Shown here piece after piece: positions 26,901-40,600 of a stretch of 64,000 bases of DNA. Source of the DNA: Dipetalonema caudispina (taxonomy: Eukaryota; Nematoda; Chromadorea; Rhabditida; Onchocercidae). Each line of letters opens with the position of its first letter. The first letter of the stretch is position 1. The stretch spans positions 620,001 to 684,000 of the forward strand of contig JABVXV010000006.1 of assembly GCA_013365325.1 (NCBI GenBank), in the 5' to 3' direction. Under the pieces are notes generated by a model. That model was not told where the DNA came from. It made no database searches and worked only from the letters and a program-made list of their open reading frames with translations. The translations under genes and the position numbers were made by a program.

Positions 26901-27244
26901 AAGGAAGAGAAGTAACGGTTCCCCAAAATTATACAAGTGGTAATCGCCTTACTTGACTAATCTAATGAAATGGAAAAAACTTAGGGAGTTAAATTAAATG
27001 CACTTTAAGCAACTAATGGAATTAGAGATCTCGAAAATGGCAATGATCAAAGTAGAAAAAACCAAGAAAGGGATATGTCGCTCTACAAAAAGAATACACA
27101 TGAATCACTTACCACAAAACCAAAACCATTCTTCAGAACAATATCACGTATACGTCCGTAACCACGAAAGAAGTGCTCGATGTCACGTTCGGACGCTCTG
27201 TAGGACAGACGTCCTACGTAAACACGTGCACTCATATTGCTCAT
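23985..27244 (-). CDS. SR splicing factor, SRSF4/5/6 (B52/RSP) type
   Basis: Nuclear SR protein that binds exonic enhancers and regulates splice-site choice. Minus-strand exons: 27244-27113, 26063-25894, 25799-25730, 24704-24631, 24521-24402 and 24297-23985, about 292 residues. RRM1 has RNP2 VYVGRL and RNP1-like NGFGFV, with the loop [20 protein letters not shown]. After an Arg/Gly hinge ([20 protein letters not shown]), RRM2 shows [19 protein letters not shown], the invariant pseudo-RRM SWQDLKD motif. It ends with [18 protein letters not shown]. The C-terminal RS domain has many SR/RS pairs ([20 protein letters not shown]) and ends with an acidic, Ala/Asn-rich tail. Homologues belong to the C. 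elegans rsp-1/rsp-2 group; which one I cannot say. Intron 3 holds a candidate poison exon, which would allow autoregulation. Confidence 0.95.
24594..24612. repeat. 19-base A run in an intron
   Basis: Uninterrupted A run on the plus strand (a T run for the minus-strand transcript) between SR-protein exons 4 and 5. It lies about 70 bases before the acceptor and may act as an extended pyrimidine tract. Confidence 0.8.
24908..24928. repeat. 21-base T run in SR-protein intron 3
   Basis: Uninterrupted T run within the intron of the minus-strand SR gene. No function is evident. Confidence 0.8.
25364..25443 (-). other. Candidate poison cassette exon in SR-protein intron 3
   Basis: An 80-base segment bounded by GGACAG on its 5' side and GAG|GTAGTC on its 3' side. 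Exon 3 ends in phase 0, and reading on into this segment meets TAA after nine codons; 80 is not a multiple of 3. It lies in a clearly GC-rich island (about 25195-25470) inside an AT-rich intron. Stop-containing cassette exons are a known autoregulatory device of SR genes. No transcript evidence is available, and the 276-base island could also be an unrelated conserved element. Confidence 0.4.
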
Positions 27245-27863
27245 CTTCCTCGACAATTGCAAATGCACTCTGCAATAAGAAACCTCACGATAAAAGACAC
27301 TCCGCAACGCAACCGCGCACGCTCTTCAGACCATTTCAAATTAGGATAAGCCTGCATTGACTCTGATGTCGACAGAACAGGATGCATTCGAAAAAGACTT
27401 CGTAATTCATAGGGAGAGAAAAATAAAAAGGAATATCAAGAAAGTGAGAAACAGCTAAAAGAGTGTTAGTTGAAGAGTATGTAATTGTCTTTGAAAAGAC
27501 ATTAAATAAATGCCTTGCTTTAGACAAAAGACAAATATAAAACAGCGCGTAATGGATGCAAGTACAGAGAAATGGAGCAATACACCCACAATGCATAGAC
27601 TTTGACATACATTCAGGATAAATAAATGGCAACGTTCCAAGTCAGTCAGAAGGAGGTTCAGGAGCAAATAACCAAATATTTGAATAATGGACCTAAAACA
27701 AGGAGGAGCTTGACCTTTGGGGGGCAGAGGGGTCAGTCGATTTTCTTGAGCAGCTATGGATAGTATGGCCAGGAGCGGCTTTTGCTGGGGATATTAGGTT
27801 AGAGTTCATTGTGAGACAGTATGCTTAGTTGTTTTTCTCGATGCTTTCTTTACATTTCAGAGT
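27245..27863. promoter_or_regulatory. Divergent promoter region of the SR gene and OSGEPL1
   Basis: About 620 bases separate the two start codons, which face away from each other. The part at 27700-27790 is G-rich on the plus strand (CTTTGGGGGGCAGAGGGG), unlike the surrounding AT-rich DNA. No TATA box stands out. On the minus strand, TTATTGCAG at about 27272 leaves a 27-base leader before the SR start and may be a spliced-leader acceptor. Open frames at 27336-27667 on the minus strand lack any recognisable motif. Confidence 0.5.
27855..27860 (+). promoter_or_regulatory. Probable spliced-leader acceptor of OSGEPL1
   Basis: TTTCAG ends three bases before the ATG at 27864, with a pyrimidine-rich stretch before it and no upstream coding exon. 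Confidence 0.5.
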
Positions 27864-30479
27864 ATGAAGAAGACTTTGATCAGAGTTCTATGCAAAATAA
27901 TTTCACCACATCACAACATTTCGAGTTTGTACAGCACGCACTCCAAAAAAATTCTCACTGTTATGGGCATTGAAACGAGGCAATTTTTTTTTCTTTTTTT
28001 TCATTTAACGTCAATTTTTGAAACATTCGGAAATTACATTGCAAAGAGTTAAATTGAAAAAAAATGTGCAAAACATCTGGGAATTCCTTTAGGTGATTGC
28101 AGTCTTTATTTTTAAAGTCATCCATTTTCGGTGCTCTTTTTCGCAGTCAAGTTACAAAGGATAGAACTACGAATTGAAAGGACTGGACGTGGACTGGGAG
28201 AGGCCACTGAATTACTTAACGACAACGAAAAGATAGGTTTGAATTTCTATAACCTCATCACTCTTTGTGATAATGAATTTGAGGTCAGTTGTGATGATAC
28301 GGCAGTATGTATTCTGAACAGTAACAAGAAGATTCTCAGCTCTCGTCGCTATGCGAATCGCGAAGTGCAGAAAAGGCTTGGAGGAATCTGCCCAGCTGTA
28401 GCGGCTGACCAGGTTCATTATTTCCATCGATACATTTTATATTTTCTGGATTTTTTGAAGGACTTACAAAGAACCAGTTTTTATGAATTAAAAAAGGATT
28501 ATTCAAATTTCAAACACGAACCCAAGTTCACTGCCATTTGAAACATCATTGTGTTTAAGAGCGAAGTAGATATAGATCATGTTGTATGTCAGTTAATTAT
28601 TATTATTTGTGTTTTTAACATTGATGGGAGGTATTTTACAGCACCGTTCATACATCGATCTATTTGTTGACGAGTGCTTAGATGAAAGTCGTCTGCGACT
28701 TTGTAATTTGGACGGTGTAGCAGTGACAACGCGACCTGGTTTAGTCATTTCTCTTCGAGTTGGTGCTGAAAAAGCTGTCTCTTTAGCAAGGTATATTTTG
28801 ATGTTTACTGATTTCTCTTGAGTTTAATGGACACACATTTGTTTCTTTTGACCTGTAGATTTCTTTAAAGCATTGTAAAACTTCATTTACTGAGATTTTA
28901 CTGTTATTTGCCAATGTATATTAGGAAAGGCCGCATACCGCTTATACCAGTTCATCATATGCAAGCTCATGGAACAGTTGCTACTTTAATGAAACGAGTA
29001 TCTTATCCTTATGTTTCTGTTCTCATTTCTGGTGGACATTCAATAATAGCTGTAACTAACGGACCAGACGACTTTGAGGTTCTGCTGACCAGTACATCTG
29101 GTAGTCCCGGCGAATGCATGGATAAAATTAGCCGAGCGCTTAATTTTGAGGAACCGGAGCTGCTTGGTTTGCATCCGGGTGCTGCCCTGGAAGTGATGGC
29201 GTCAAGGTGCGTGTTAACGGTTTTTATCATGAGTTTTTTTCTCCCGTAAATAATTTATTTTTGTACTTCCTGCCTAAAAGCTTGCATTTAGATCGTCTGC
29301 GGATGGCTATAAACGGTATTCAATCGATATAAATAGATTTGTGAAAATGGCTTTACATTTCAATTTCTCATGGATCAAAGCTACCTATTTGGTTATGATT
29401 TCAAGGCAACGCATTCTCAATGTTCCTGATTTTTGTGCAAGCGTTCAGGTATTGGTAGCATAAATTTTATCACTTCTATCCCTTTTTTTTGCTTGCTGTT
29501 GTAGGAGGTGATTGCAGGGAATCGATTTTCAAGGGACTTTTGCTAGTTGGTATGCTTTGTTCAAAGAAAATGATTTCAGCATTCCATCGCACAGTACTTG
29601 GTGGAGAAGCTAGATTGCTGTTTGCAATATTTGAACAATTCCGACAAGGTTTCCTTCCACTCAAACTACTGATTCCTATATGTGTGTAGAATTAATCATA
29701 AAATGGAATTTCTTGTACTCGATGTCGTTGAACTTAATCCTGGGCTTCTATTTCCATGGTTTGCTTTGGCTGACATCTCTTTCATTTTAAAATTTTATCC
29801 TTTTTTAAAACCAATTGGATTATTATACTATTGCAGATTCCACCTCATAATCGCTTGGTTTTCGTTTCTGGTGGTGTTGCTTCGAATAAGTACATATTAG
29901 TCAGACTTAATGATGTTTGTGAATCTCTTGGCTACAGTCTTTGTGCTCCTTCACAGTTCTATTGTTGCGATAATGCAGAAATGATAGCATGGAATGGTAT
30001 ACAGCTGTTAGCAAAAGGGCAAGTTATTCACATTTTGTGATTTGCATCTTGAAAGACACTAAATTTTACTGTCAGATAATTGAAAAGTATAAGCTGGATA
30101 ATTCGTCAAACCGACCGATTCATTCTAATTTTGAATTTGTTCAATCAATTAAAATTATTGCAAATGCCGCATTTCTTAGTACGGCATGTTAGTTAATATC
30201 CCATTTGCAGGAGAGATGAATTAATCGATTATTTTTTAGTTGTATATACTGTTCTGTTAGTATGGACGACAAATACTTGTCACCCTTTAGTTTCCGGTTA
30301 TTTCCAGGACTTTTTTCAGGGCGGACTCCGTTATATCGCCTGAAAAAATATCTGCAAGTATCTTTGTTTCATCGCGGTCTCCTATTGGCGTCGATATTTC
30401 TCCACATCTTCGGAAATATCTGGGTATGCCTTGCGAAACGTCAGTGGAAGCAGCAGAGAGGCGTGGCATTTCATTTTAG
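27864..30479 (+). CDS. osgl-1: Mitochondrial tRNA t6A37 threonylcarbamoyltransferase (OSGEPL1/Qri7)
   Basis: Transfers threonylcarbamoyl to A37 of ANN-decoding mitochondrial tRNAs; ASKHA-fold TsaD/Kae1/Qri7 family. Exons: 27864-27979, 28289-28412, 28642-28790, 28925-29206, 29292-29448, 29580-29648, 29837-30018 and 30320-30479 (TAG), 412 residues. The first about 30 residues are basic and Ser-rich without acidic residues, as in a mitochondrial presequence. Then come MGIETSCDDTAV, the metal-binding PVHHMQAH, the phosphate loop SGGHSI, the nucleotide-site SGSPGECMDK, HSIAQYLVEKLD, SGGVASNKY and the metal aspartate in CDNAEMIAWNG. SPIGVDIS near the end matches the human PLGVDIS. Introns 1 and 7 use GC donors. 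Its length is close to that of human OSGEPL1. Confidence 0.95.
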
Positions 30480-31687
30480 TTATAAACCGTGTCCAATTAT
30501 ATTTTCTGGAATACGGGAACGACGAAGCACTACATATGCGATTATAAGGTTATGTTAGCGAACCAAGATTCAGTGATATCCTATTGTCCCAAGATGATTG
30601 GAAACAAAATGTAAACTTTATCATTAACTGAACTGAGAAATTGTTCCAATCTGCTGTTTGTTATGGAAAATGAATAATATGCTTAGGTTTTCCTATGCGT
30701 AATGTTTGAGTAACTGGAGGGAAATGTACCTGAACAGTAAAATTTAGCCAAAAGTTTTCCCATAATTTGAAATCAAACTCAACTATTTACTAGAGTCAGA
30801 ACTCAATACTTATGAAGATATTACAAGGCACTAAGTTCTATTCGAGTTATTTTTTGGGAATTGAAGTGAGATCGATAACACAAATATCAAGATGATGCAA
30901 AAATCTCAGAAAATGCATACAGAAAAACGTAAAGCATTGCTTATGGCGATTAAGTAATAACGATTTGATTGTGTCTATTAAAAAGCGAAAGTAAGATAAT
31001 TGTGTTGAATTTGTACATCGAAGGGTATTTAAAAATTAAAAATCAATGGTATCCCAAATCCTTAACAGTCTTCTGTCTTGCAAAGTTTATGAAATGGAAC
31101 AGACAGTTTCGTAATGGAACAACTGGAATTAATTTGCGGAAGTAGTTTCTTTTTCGACTTAGAATTCCGGAATCTCAAAGAGTTTATAAGCATCTCCCAA
31201 AGAATTTTCAAAATTCTAAATCAAAGGATGTGAAGTAGATGTAAATTACTAAACAGATGAAAAAGACGAATACTAGACGCATTGTTCTGGTACACAGACG
31301 TATACAAAAATATAAAAAGCAGCAGTAGCAGGAGCTGTAGCCGTACTTTAATGTACAACAGTAATGGCATTTTGGTGGGATCATTTGATTTAACTCACTT
31401 TAAGCAGCCAAATCCGTAATAACTGATGATGCTGACGGGCACAGAACTGAAATAATCCACAATAAAAGACTTGTCTTTTCACTAACTAGCACCAAAATAT
31501 ATGGTTTAAATAGTGTTGTTGTCCCTCATCATTACGCTATATTATCAATCGTGAGAAAAAGGTGAACTTGAGAGCGAAAATTTAAAGTACTTTGGAATGT
31601 TTCTATTTGTAATTCGCGAACCCATTTGAAATTCACCAGCTAGCAATAAAATTTGAGAAGTATATAAAGGAAAAGAAAATCAAAACT
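30480..31687. other. Convergent intergenic region between OSGEPL1 and UNC-76
   Basis: About 1.2 kb of AT-rich DNA that should contain both 3' UTRs. I see no exon, but a short last exon of UNC-76 on the minus strand cannot be excluded, because the final exon has an internal GT donor. Confidence 0.5.
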
Positions 31688-34600
31688 CTAAAATATACTT
31701 GAAAATGTTCCAAATAATTCTATAACTGCTTCTAGAAAATCGAATTTTATAGATGAATCGGAAATATTACCAGTTAAGATGTAGTCAGTGAGCATACTCG
31801 GTACAGCGGGACTGTCTTCATCAATTGCTCGCAACACTGAAATTGTTCCTAATTAAAGGCACACATAACACAATAACTATTACGTTTTCAATTCCAACCA
31901 GTACCAGTTTACAATTCAACCAGCATATATTATGTGGAATTGCTTATAGTTGACAGAACATCTTCCAAAAAAGGTATATGCGACAGCATCCAACAAGCAG
32001 TAGTGCCATCGCTAGAAGGAGCGCTGAACAAAGGACAGCGTCAATTAGTTTAATAATTAGATCAAGAAAGGAATAAAAATTGAAGTAAAATGATCACATT
32101 TGATAAGCGCCATCAGCGTATTCATGTCCATGGAAAGACGATTTTCATCATACGGAATTGTAGCAGTCATATACTGCAAAAGATAATATTTCAAATTTTA
32201 ATTCTTTAAGACAATTTAATACCATAAAAAACAAAAATAAGTTCTTAGGATAAGTGTGTACGAGCTGCAACTTTATTGAAAAGAACAGCTCAATGCGATC
32301 CTACTTAGTATAGATCTGTCAGAAAGGCGTTTGCCTTGAGATGACCACATCATGATGCTCTCAAACCAACGATTAAAGAGACAGCTTTCATGGCAGCTAA
32401 ATTAGAATCATCTGGTCTATTGTGTGAAGTTATATAAAATTAATGCTCTATTACAATAACAAAAAAGAACATCTGTAGCGGAATACTGGTATAACTTCCT
32501 CATAACCGGTTTGAATAATTGTATGGTGTCAAACTGTAAGAAGCATGGAACTGCACTGAAACTCTTGATCTCATTTAAAATTCAAACAAAAAATTTCAAT
32601 CCGTGATTCGATTAAAACTGTGACACAGAGTTATAGCATCCAAATCTATTCCAGATGCAATTTTTAACCTGTGGTAACTGTGAAGGATCATTCTTCAGCG
32701 GTTTACGTTTTCGCTCATTGGTGAAGTGTCTTCGTCGATTCTGTATCGATAAAAGCAATGATATGAATGTATTTTTCATTTCCTTCTCATATTCTAACTC
32801 ATCACGATGTGCTAACTGCTCCACCAAACTGTCATTGTAGACCTGAAGAAAAACAATGCTAATGAAGGAAAATGTTCGAGATATCTAACAGTTCTGCTTA
32901 CAAAAAGATATTCTGAGATGCTCTAAAGCTGGATATTTTCATAAATAATATTTATGAGAACCATTATACTAATTCGTTCATTTTATGTCATTCACTTATC
33001 ATCTTCTGTCTTTAATTATAAATCAGATTTACACAAAACATATTAATTTTTACTTGTATAAGCTGTTCCATTTCAGCACTCAGAGCAAGCAATCTGCTAT
33101 AGGAAAATGATTCTAAATCTGAAATTTTAAATATTTAAATTACAAATAAACTATCCAAACGGAATAATTTTTAGAAGAAAATTTTGGAAATTACAGTTTT
33201 ACAGAGAAAACAAGAAAAAATAATAACAGAGGCAAAGCAGAGAAAACGAATAATTGAAAGTTTAAACAGTGCCACTGATGATAACTTCTCTTCTTTTAAG
33301 GGGAAATTTATTTTTCAAAGCGTCCTTTCTTAAAAAGTGACAAGGGCAGCGTTTTAAAGCAAACAACAGTGACAAATAGTAAATACTGTACACTTGAGTG
33401 CCAAGAGGCATGCAAGAGGAAAGGGGATGCTTTGAGAATCTTGCATTCAATGAATTGAACAGGAAAAGCTTCATTTTTAAACTGAGTTGCTTTCTAAAAT
33501 CTATTCAACTGAAGCTGACGAGAGAAATTATAAAGCTTTGGAAATTAACTTATAATGATCTCAAACCTTTTTTCTCCTTCAAAATTCATCATTTTTTTGC
33601 TCATGTTTGTTATTAGATTTGAAAAAAAAATTGATTTATTCCCAAAAGTGTTTAAATATATGGCAGAATAAATGCTTTTCATTCTCTTTCACAACAGTTA
33701 AAAATACATCCCATTCAAAAGTACTTACCTTCCAACCCTGGAAAATGTTGAATAATCTATTATTAACAGTTGAGAAATTTCAAGAAAATGAGTACCGAGC
33801 AAATTATTTTAAGGGCAATTTATTTAAAAAATTTGACCAAGTTAACAAAATTACAATACTGTGCTCACCGTGCTTATTCATACGTTTCAAATCTGCGATT
33901 GTTTGACAAGTTTTACTTCTCTTATATGAAGACTCTTGTACTAAATGTAACATTTGTACCTACTTTCAGAATTCGACGTGATAGCAACAGCCTGTCGCAG
34001 TTTAAAATCCATCTCGTACTGTCCATTTGGTAATGGTGAACGCATTGACGAATACATGCTATCCATCGATTCCATCGTACGGTCAGTCATTACTGATCCC
34101 GAAAAATCACATGACTGAAAACTGTCAGTGAGTCTCTGTTATTCTAGAATAGCTATGCCGAATGTACTTCAACTTTCCTATTCTTTTAATTCACAAACAG
34201 CAACGGATAAAATGTTGAACAAAGTACACAATTAACCTGAAGCATTTGGTCAATTTCTTCGATCACCTGGTCGGCAGTTTGTGGAGGTGATTCTGACAAA
34301 GGACCACGCTGACTGATCAACTGATGCATATCTAATGCACTTCTTAATTCCTCATCTTCTTCCGACAAATCTATACCAGGATCACTATTTTCCTTAAAAA
34401 TAACGATTCAGTTTTTATCTTCAGGTATTCCTTAATGTTAGATTATATAAAAAGTGAAGTAAAAACTTTTCACAGTACATAGTAAGCTCCCAAGAGTTCT
34501 CGAGCTTTTTTGAATTCATGGCTGAAATTCACTTGAAAAAAAAGATGTAAAAAGCAAACGATAACACTCAGTTTTTTTAGAGTGTGGAAATTAACATATT

Positions 34601-37600
34601 CCATTTTTCAGCTTCCCAACCAACTTTTTCTAATAACGATATTCCAAACAACGAGAGAAGTAAAACATTTTTATATGAAATTACATTACGTTAATAAATT
34701 GTTGGGTAACTAAGCCAAAAACAGTTTTTTACGTTCACAGCAGTTTGAATTTAAATTTTTCTTACAGGAAAAAAATTTTTTTCGTTCGAAATCAATACTC
34801 ACTTTTTTTCGCCGAATAAAATCAACACCAGCTGGATTTTTCGGTAATCTTTGATAGGGAAAATTATCGGTAAGAGGGAAGTTGGGAACCGCAGCTCCAA
34901 CACAAGGAAAGAAATTTACAGCAGTGATAGTAAACTGATGGCACATCGATGAGAGAAATGAAAAAAAAAAAAATTTGCGTTTATTTCCTTCGCTTGATAC
35001 GAATGAAAGCCAAATTGGAAACGTTAGAAGCGCTCTTTGAGACCAATCCAATGCAAAGAATAAAACTCAAACAAAATTAATTTTTTCTATACTCAAAGCC
35101 AAATTCAAAATTCGGACTCTTACTCTTTTACACTAGCGGAAAATAAATAATTAAGGAAGAAAAGGGAAAAGAGAGAGTAGAAAGCATACGGAAATATAGT
35201 TTAATGAAATCTATATTTTAAAAAATCCTCAAAGGTCTCTTTCGTAGCATCCAGTTATGAACGTCAAATGACGTGATAAATTTTAACATATACTTCACCA
35301 AATTTATCATTTCTCAATGCTTGCCATGAACCTCATGTTTTTCCCTCCAAATCTCAGTTTTTATTTATCAAATGAAAGGAGTGAATTGTTCATCACGTGG
35401 CACAAAAATATGGAAGGATTTATGATAACTTCAGTGATGCTATTATCATATCAACTGATCAAAGGAATAATCTGTACTGTAGCCTAACATCCATATATCA
35501 ATGATAATGCTATGCATCAGTTTCATACGAATGAGTTTGGATGACGGCAGCAAATAAATAAAGAAGAAACAGAATAGGTTATTACCACTATGCGGAATTT
35601 AACCATTCAAGGGTATATAATAATGTTTAGAATAACCTCTAATAACATCAAATGCATTCATTTTTCCGCTGCAAATTATATGAGATGAATATAGAGAAAG
35701 AGAGAATACTTCTTGCATTTTATCGCATTTCTGCCTATCAAAATTTTTTTTATGGCTCTTTCACAATAGTTTTGCTCTGAAAGAGTCTCTTGCATTTGTG
35801 CTGGAAAAAGCAAAATTCTCCTTCCCTCTTTCTCTCTCTAAAAACTATATAAGAAGTTAGATCTCTGAAGCATGCTAGATTTCGTTTACCATTCCCTTCA
35901 TCTAAGTGTATCCAACTGAGGTCTTATGTACGCTTTTAACAAATGAATATACTTTTTTAGCTCCATTGGGAACTTCTCTTTTCCCGACTTCCCAGCTACG
36001 AAATAAGTTCACAGTCTAACGCTCTAGAAATAGTGAGTTTCAATACTCTATAGAAATTATTCATCTAAATGTAACTAGAAGATGACAATTCGCTGAACGG
36101 CAAGCATGTATGAAAAACACAAGGATTATAGGATGACTTCCTTTTAATACTTTAAGGCAAGCAATTCTTTTAAAACTGCATAATAAAATGATTCAGTTAT
36201 TAAACTTAGTTATTAACTATTTATTTCGAGCTGTTTTCTGCTTTATCCTTGATGTTCGAAATTCAGCAGTTCAAATTGTTTTAAAAATTTCGTTATCCTT
36301 GATGAACACATATTGCCTTTAGCTTATAAATTTTCACGCCAAAAGTGCGGGAATCGCATTTCGTATTTTGAGTTACAGCAAAAAAACAGTAATAGATGAA
36401 ACCTTGCGTGGCTGAAGATTAAGAGCAGGAAGCTGTAACCGCCTTGTTTGCGTTTTCGAGAAATCAAGTGGAGGCATATTGCCGAAATTGCCCGTCAGAG
36501 TCCACCAAATTCTGTAAAAAATAATGCTATTATTTATTGATTTAATACCAAAATTAAGACAAATGACTTTATTATTGAGCTGTCTATCGTATTTGCACAG
36601 CAAATGCTTGTATACAATCTATTGGGATCAATTTGATGAGTGTGTGGAAATTTTTTGCAGACTTCACGAAATCCAAATTCATACCGTGAAAGATACAGAA
36701 TATTTTGAGCCTAAAATTCAGTTCATATGATTTGTACGGAAAAGAAATTAATCTATCAGACTTTCCAGGAGACTGAGCAAATTTTGCAAAATCTTAGTAA
36801 ATTTATTTGGGTGTAAAATACCTACTTGGGATCTCATACCTTTAAAAGAAGTCAATCTCTGTTACTGGTAGTGAGAAAATGGTGAATGGAAGTTATCTCA
36901 TCTGATATGCGTCCTGTTAGGAGACATAGAAATAAACTTGAGCAGAAACGATACGAACAGTGTCAAAATTCCGTCAATCATCTTCCCACTACGCATTTTT
37001 TTTTTTTTTTTTGGGAGATGAGTAACACTGCAGTATTACAACCTGATGAGCATCTTCGTGATCCTCAAAGACCGGTGATTATTCAAAAATGTCTCTAATT
37101 CAATTTGAAGGAGATGCTATAACCATTCTTCCATGAAATGATGTACTTCTCTAATTAATGAAATTTCCTCATTTCCTTTGTACGAATAGAGAAGCTTTCA
37201 TATCAGAAAACGGCAGATTTACAGCATAAACGGAAAAAAGCCTGCACGTTTCCTATATATTAAACTCTAGAAAATAGAAGAATAAATTTTCAAGTACTTA
37301 TCTGAGGCAGCGAAAGCAGAATAATTATTCATCGATTCTCAGACTTGAGAACTCTTTACAAAGTAGACTTTCCGACAGTTTGCTTTAAGCTAATGAAAAG
37401 GAAAAAAGTATAAAAAATACTTTATCTTCCGTCCACTAGTTTTGTCTTTATTCCTGTATTACGAAATTTAATTGGAATGTATCGCAACAAGAATTTCTAC
37501 ATTCAATTTTTCCAACTTGAATTTGTTTCATCACTATGACACAAGAAGTGGAAGTGATGGGTAAAATGAATGCTATCACAGGGAATCATAAAAATGGAGA

Positions 37601-40600
37601 AATGAACCAGAAATTTAACTCGTTTCATGTAGAACGAATGATTAAAAAAAAATACACTGAAAGTAAAAGGAAGAGCTTCCCCTTAATATAATATAATTTG
37701 CGAATTCCCAGAAACTTTCATCAACTTCAAGATATCATTGCCACATCCCACATTCCTTAAGATGTGAAAATCTGAGGATCTCCAATTGAATCAACAGAGA
37801 AAGAGAAATTTTTAAATGAAAAGGTACGGAAGCAAAATGCGAATATATCAAAATCTAAAAAAAGAAAAAAATTTCATGCAAATAAAAACATTGAAGAAAA
37901 ATCTGAAAAAGTGTGAACCAGACATAGGGGACAAAACTTATCTCATTATTATTTTGCAGAAGACATTTTTATTGCTGTCTATTTATTATATTTGTGTTGC
38001 AGCTTACTATAGTTATTGGACCATTTTAAATCTCACCATAATTCAGAGAATGCCAAGGACAAACTGCCTTTTCTTAAACTGAAGCATCTATTTCACACAG
38101 AAGGACGAATATCGACAATAATAATAATCACTGTGGAATTAAATTCTGATAACATTGGCGACAATAATCATGAAAAAAAAAAAACACTGTAACAGTAACC
38201 TAGCTCATTCATTTCTAAACTTCTTACTGAAATGAGAATGAACCGAGTCCAAAAATATCTGATGTGAATATCAGATTGTATGTGATTATATCAGGATCTC
38301 TCTAACTCAAAAAAGCAGGGAAAGTCTGCTTTTAAAATAATGGCCTTATATGGTGAATCATCAAACAAAATGTTGTGCTCGAATAATAAAAAAATACTGA
38401 CTGGCTTTCAGACATGATTTCATCTTGTGAGCGCACTTGTATAGGGGCTATCTGTTCGGTGGCTTCATTAAGATCCTTGAAACAATGAGAGATTTTCTGA
38501 TCAAATGTTCCGACCAGATCTTCCAGACTACTCGTTAGATTTTCCGCATCGAAATTGTTCTCGCAATCGCTGGTCCTGTAACAAGAATAACAGATGAAAA
38601 GTGATAAGTAAATGAACTAGTAGAAAATTTATAGACTTGAAAAATAACACTTATGATTGAAATTTGGATTTTTAACTTTACTAGAAGACTTTCAGAAAAT
38701 TTTCCTGAACATTTTAACATGGGATTTTCCTTTTGCCAAAATTTGGATACTTATTGGAAAATAGAGGGCGGGAAATCGTGCCCGAAAATAAAAAATGTTA
38801 TTTGAAAATGGTCGATCATGCAAATCATTTCCAAAAAAGGTAGCTGAAAAAACTGAATAGACTGTTTCCTTGTACACAAAATCAACAACTGCATTTCAAC
38901 TTTCCCTATCTTTTTTTGCCCACAAAATCAACAATTGCACTTTTCAAGAAGATTTTTATTTTTCCTTAAATGGTAGTAGAGAATGTTTGTAAGAAAAACA
39001 GAAGCTGAAAAAAACAGAGATGGAATAGGTTTGAGAATGAGTGAAAAAAAATATGACTGAATGGCAATCGAAGCACGATAACAAGTATTCTCCGGGATTC
39101 CATGATAGTTGAAAAATTACGGTCATGTGTCGACTAGCTAAGATTGATGTAATTTTCAATTATTACACACAATTTGAAAATGAAACATGAATAACTTACG
39201 TCATATTCTCAAGAATACCTCATCAATGTTCCAAAATCAACTAATCTAATATTATACTTCAACAATCGAACAGAGATGAGTTTTTACATATCCTAATAAT
39301 AATATATACCGGCCCGATAATAAAGTAACAATTACACTGCATTGCTCATTGGTCCAAGAAATATCCTGAAAATCATTTTGACGTCACATACACAGATCAC
39401 CAATAACTAGTGGCGAAGTAGAGGACTCGCCAGCAATCTGTGATTTTATGTCATTTCCATTTCTTATCAGCTCATATCATCATAGCTATCAGCTATTTCA
39501 AAATGTTGCTTAAAAGATGTTATGAAGCTTGGACTTCCGCATCCATTCAGATTTTAGTTCTCACTATTCAAATCTTTTCTTGGGAATAAAAAAGCCAAAA
39601 GATAAGGAAGGGGTGGGAGGAAGACGGAGAACAGAAGAAAGGATGCAGAAGGTGAAGGTAAATAATGCTCTCCTCCAATTTTTTTTTCCACTCAGTTAAC
39701 TTTCTTTTGAAACAGAAAATTTTGATATCTCATAAACCTTATTCCTATCCGAGTCGACCGCTTTTGAATGTTTGGTGAGAAGGCATCAAAATTGCTATAT
39801 GAAATGAGAAAAGTATAGGAAATGACAAGAGACGACAAGAGAGGTAGACAAATGCAGGGCCAATATGTATCAGTGATACATAGTTCATTGTACCTGCAGT
39901 TCAGGGTTCTGCTGGAATTCTAAGTCGGAAACAGATTTCACCAATAAGATAATCTCTCTGCACGATACAGAGCGTAAATTCATCAGGTGGCTGCTATATG
40001 TGTAATATTATTAAAATATCCTCGTTACACATTAATACAATTTATTAGTGTACTGGTATCACAAGATCATAAATGCCATACCTGATGGAATTACTTTATT
40101 CCTTTTTTGTTTATGGAAGAATAAAATTAAACCAATTAGTCTAAAGCAAGCTAAAAGGAATCAGATTGAGTGAAGGATGAGATTATCTTAATGATTATCG
40201 AACATTCATGAGAGCAAAAAAAAAAAAAAGAAATGAAGAATAAAAATGATTGGCTGACAATGAGTTTCATAAGCTAGACACAGTTAACGAGAATGGGATA
40301 TAAGCTGACAGCATTCTGACTCGATGTTAGACCATGGCAATATATTGCCTCCTTATTGACCATACATACCCCAATGGATAGACATGTGCAGAAATACTAA
40401 TTTTTATTTTTCTACTAATTTTTATGTCTATTTGTCTAGTTATCCACTTGGTTCTATCTCATTTAATTAAAATTTATTTAAAAAATGGGTGAAAATCGAT
40501 GTTGCTATAGCAATGCTAGGATATTGATGAGTTTAAAGGTATTCTTTTAGATCAGCACTAACCGAAACTTCTCATTGAAATCGATAACTTCTTGAAATTA

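Noticed and set aside
31980..32030. Alternative UNC-76 exon after a GTTCAG acceptor on the minus strand
   Set aside because: Joined to the exon ending at 32098 it gives a hydrophobic run and a stop, whereas skipping it to 31836 restores the conserved DEDSPAVPSMLTDYIL.
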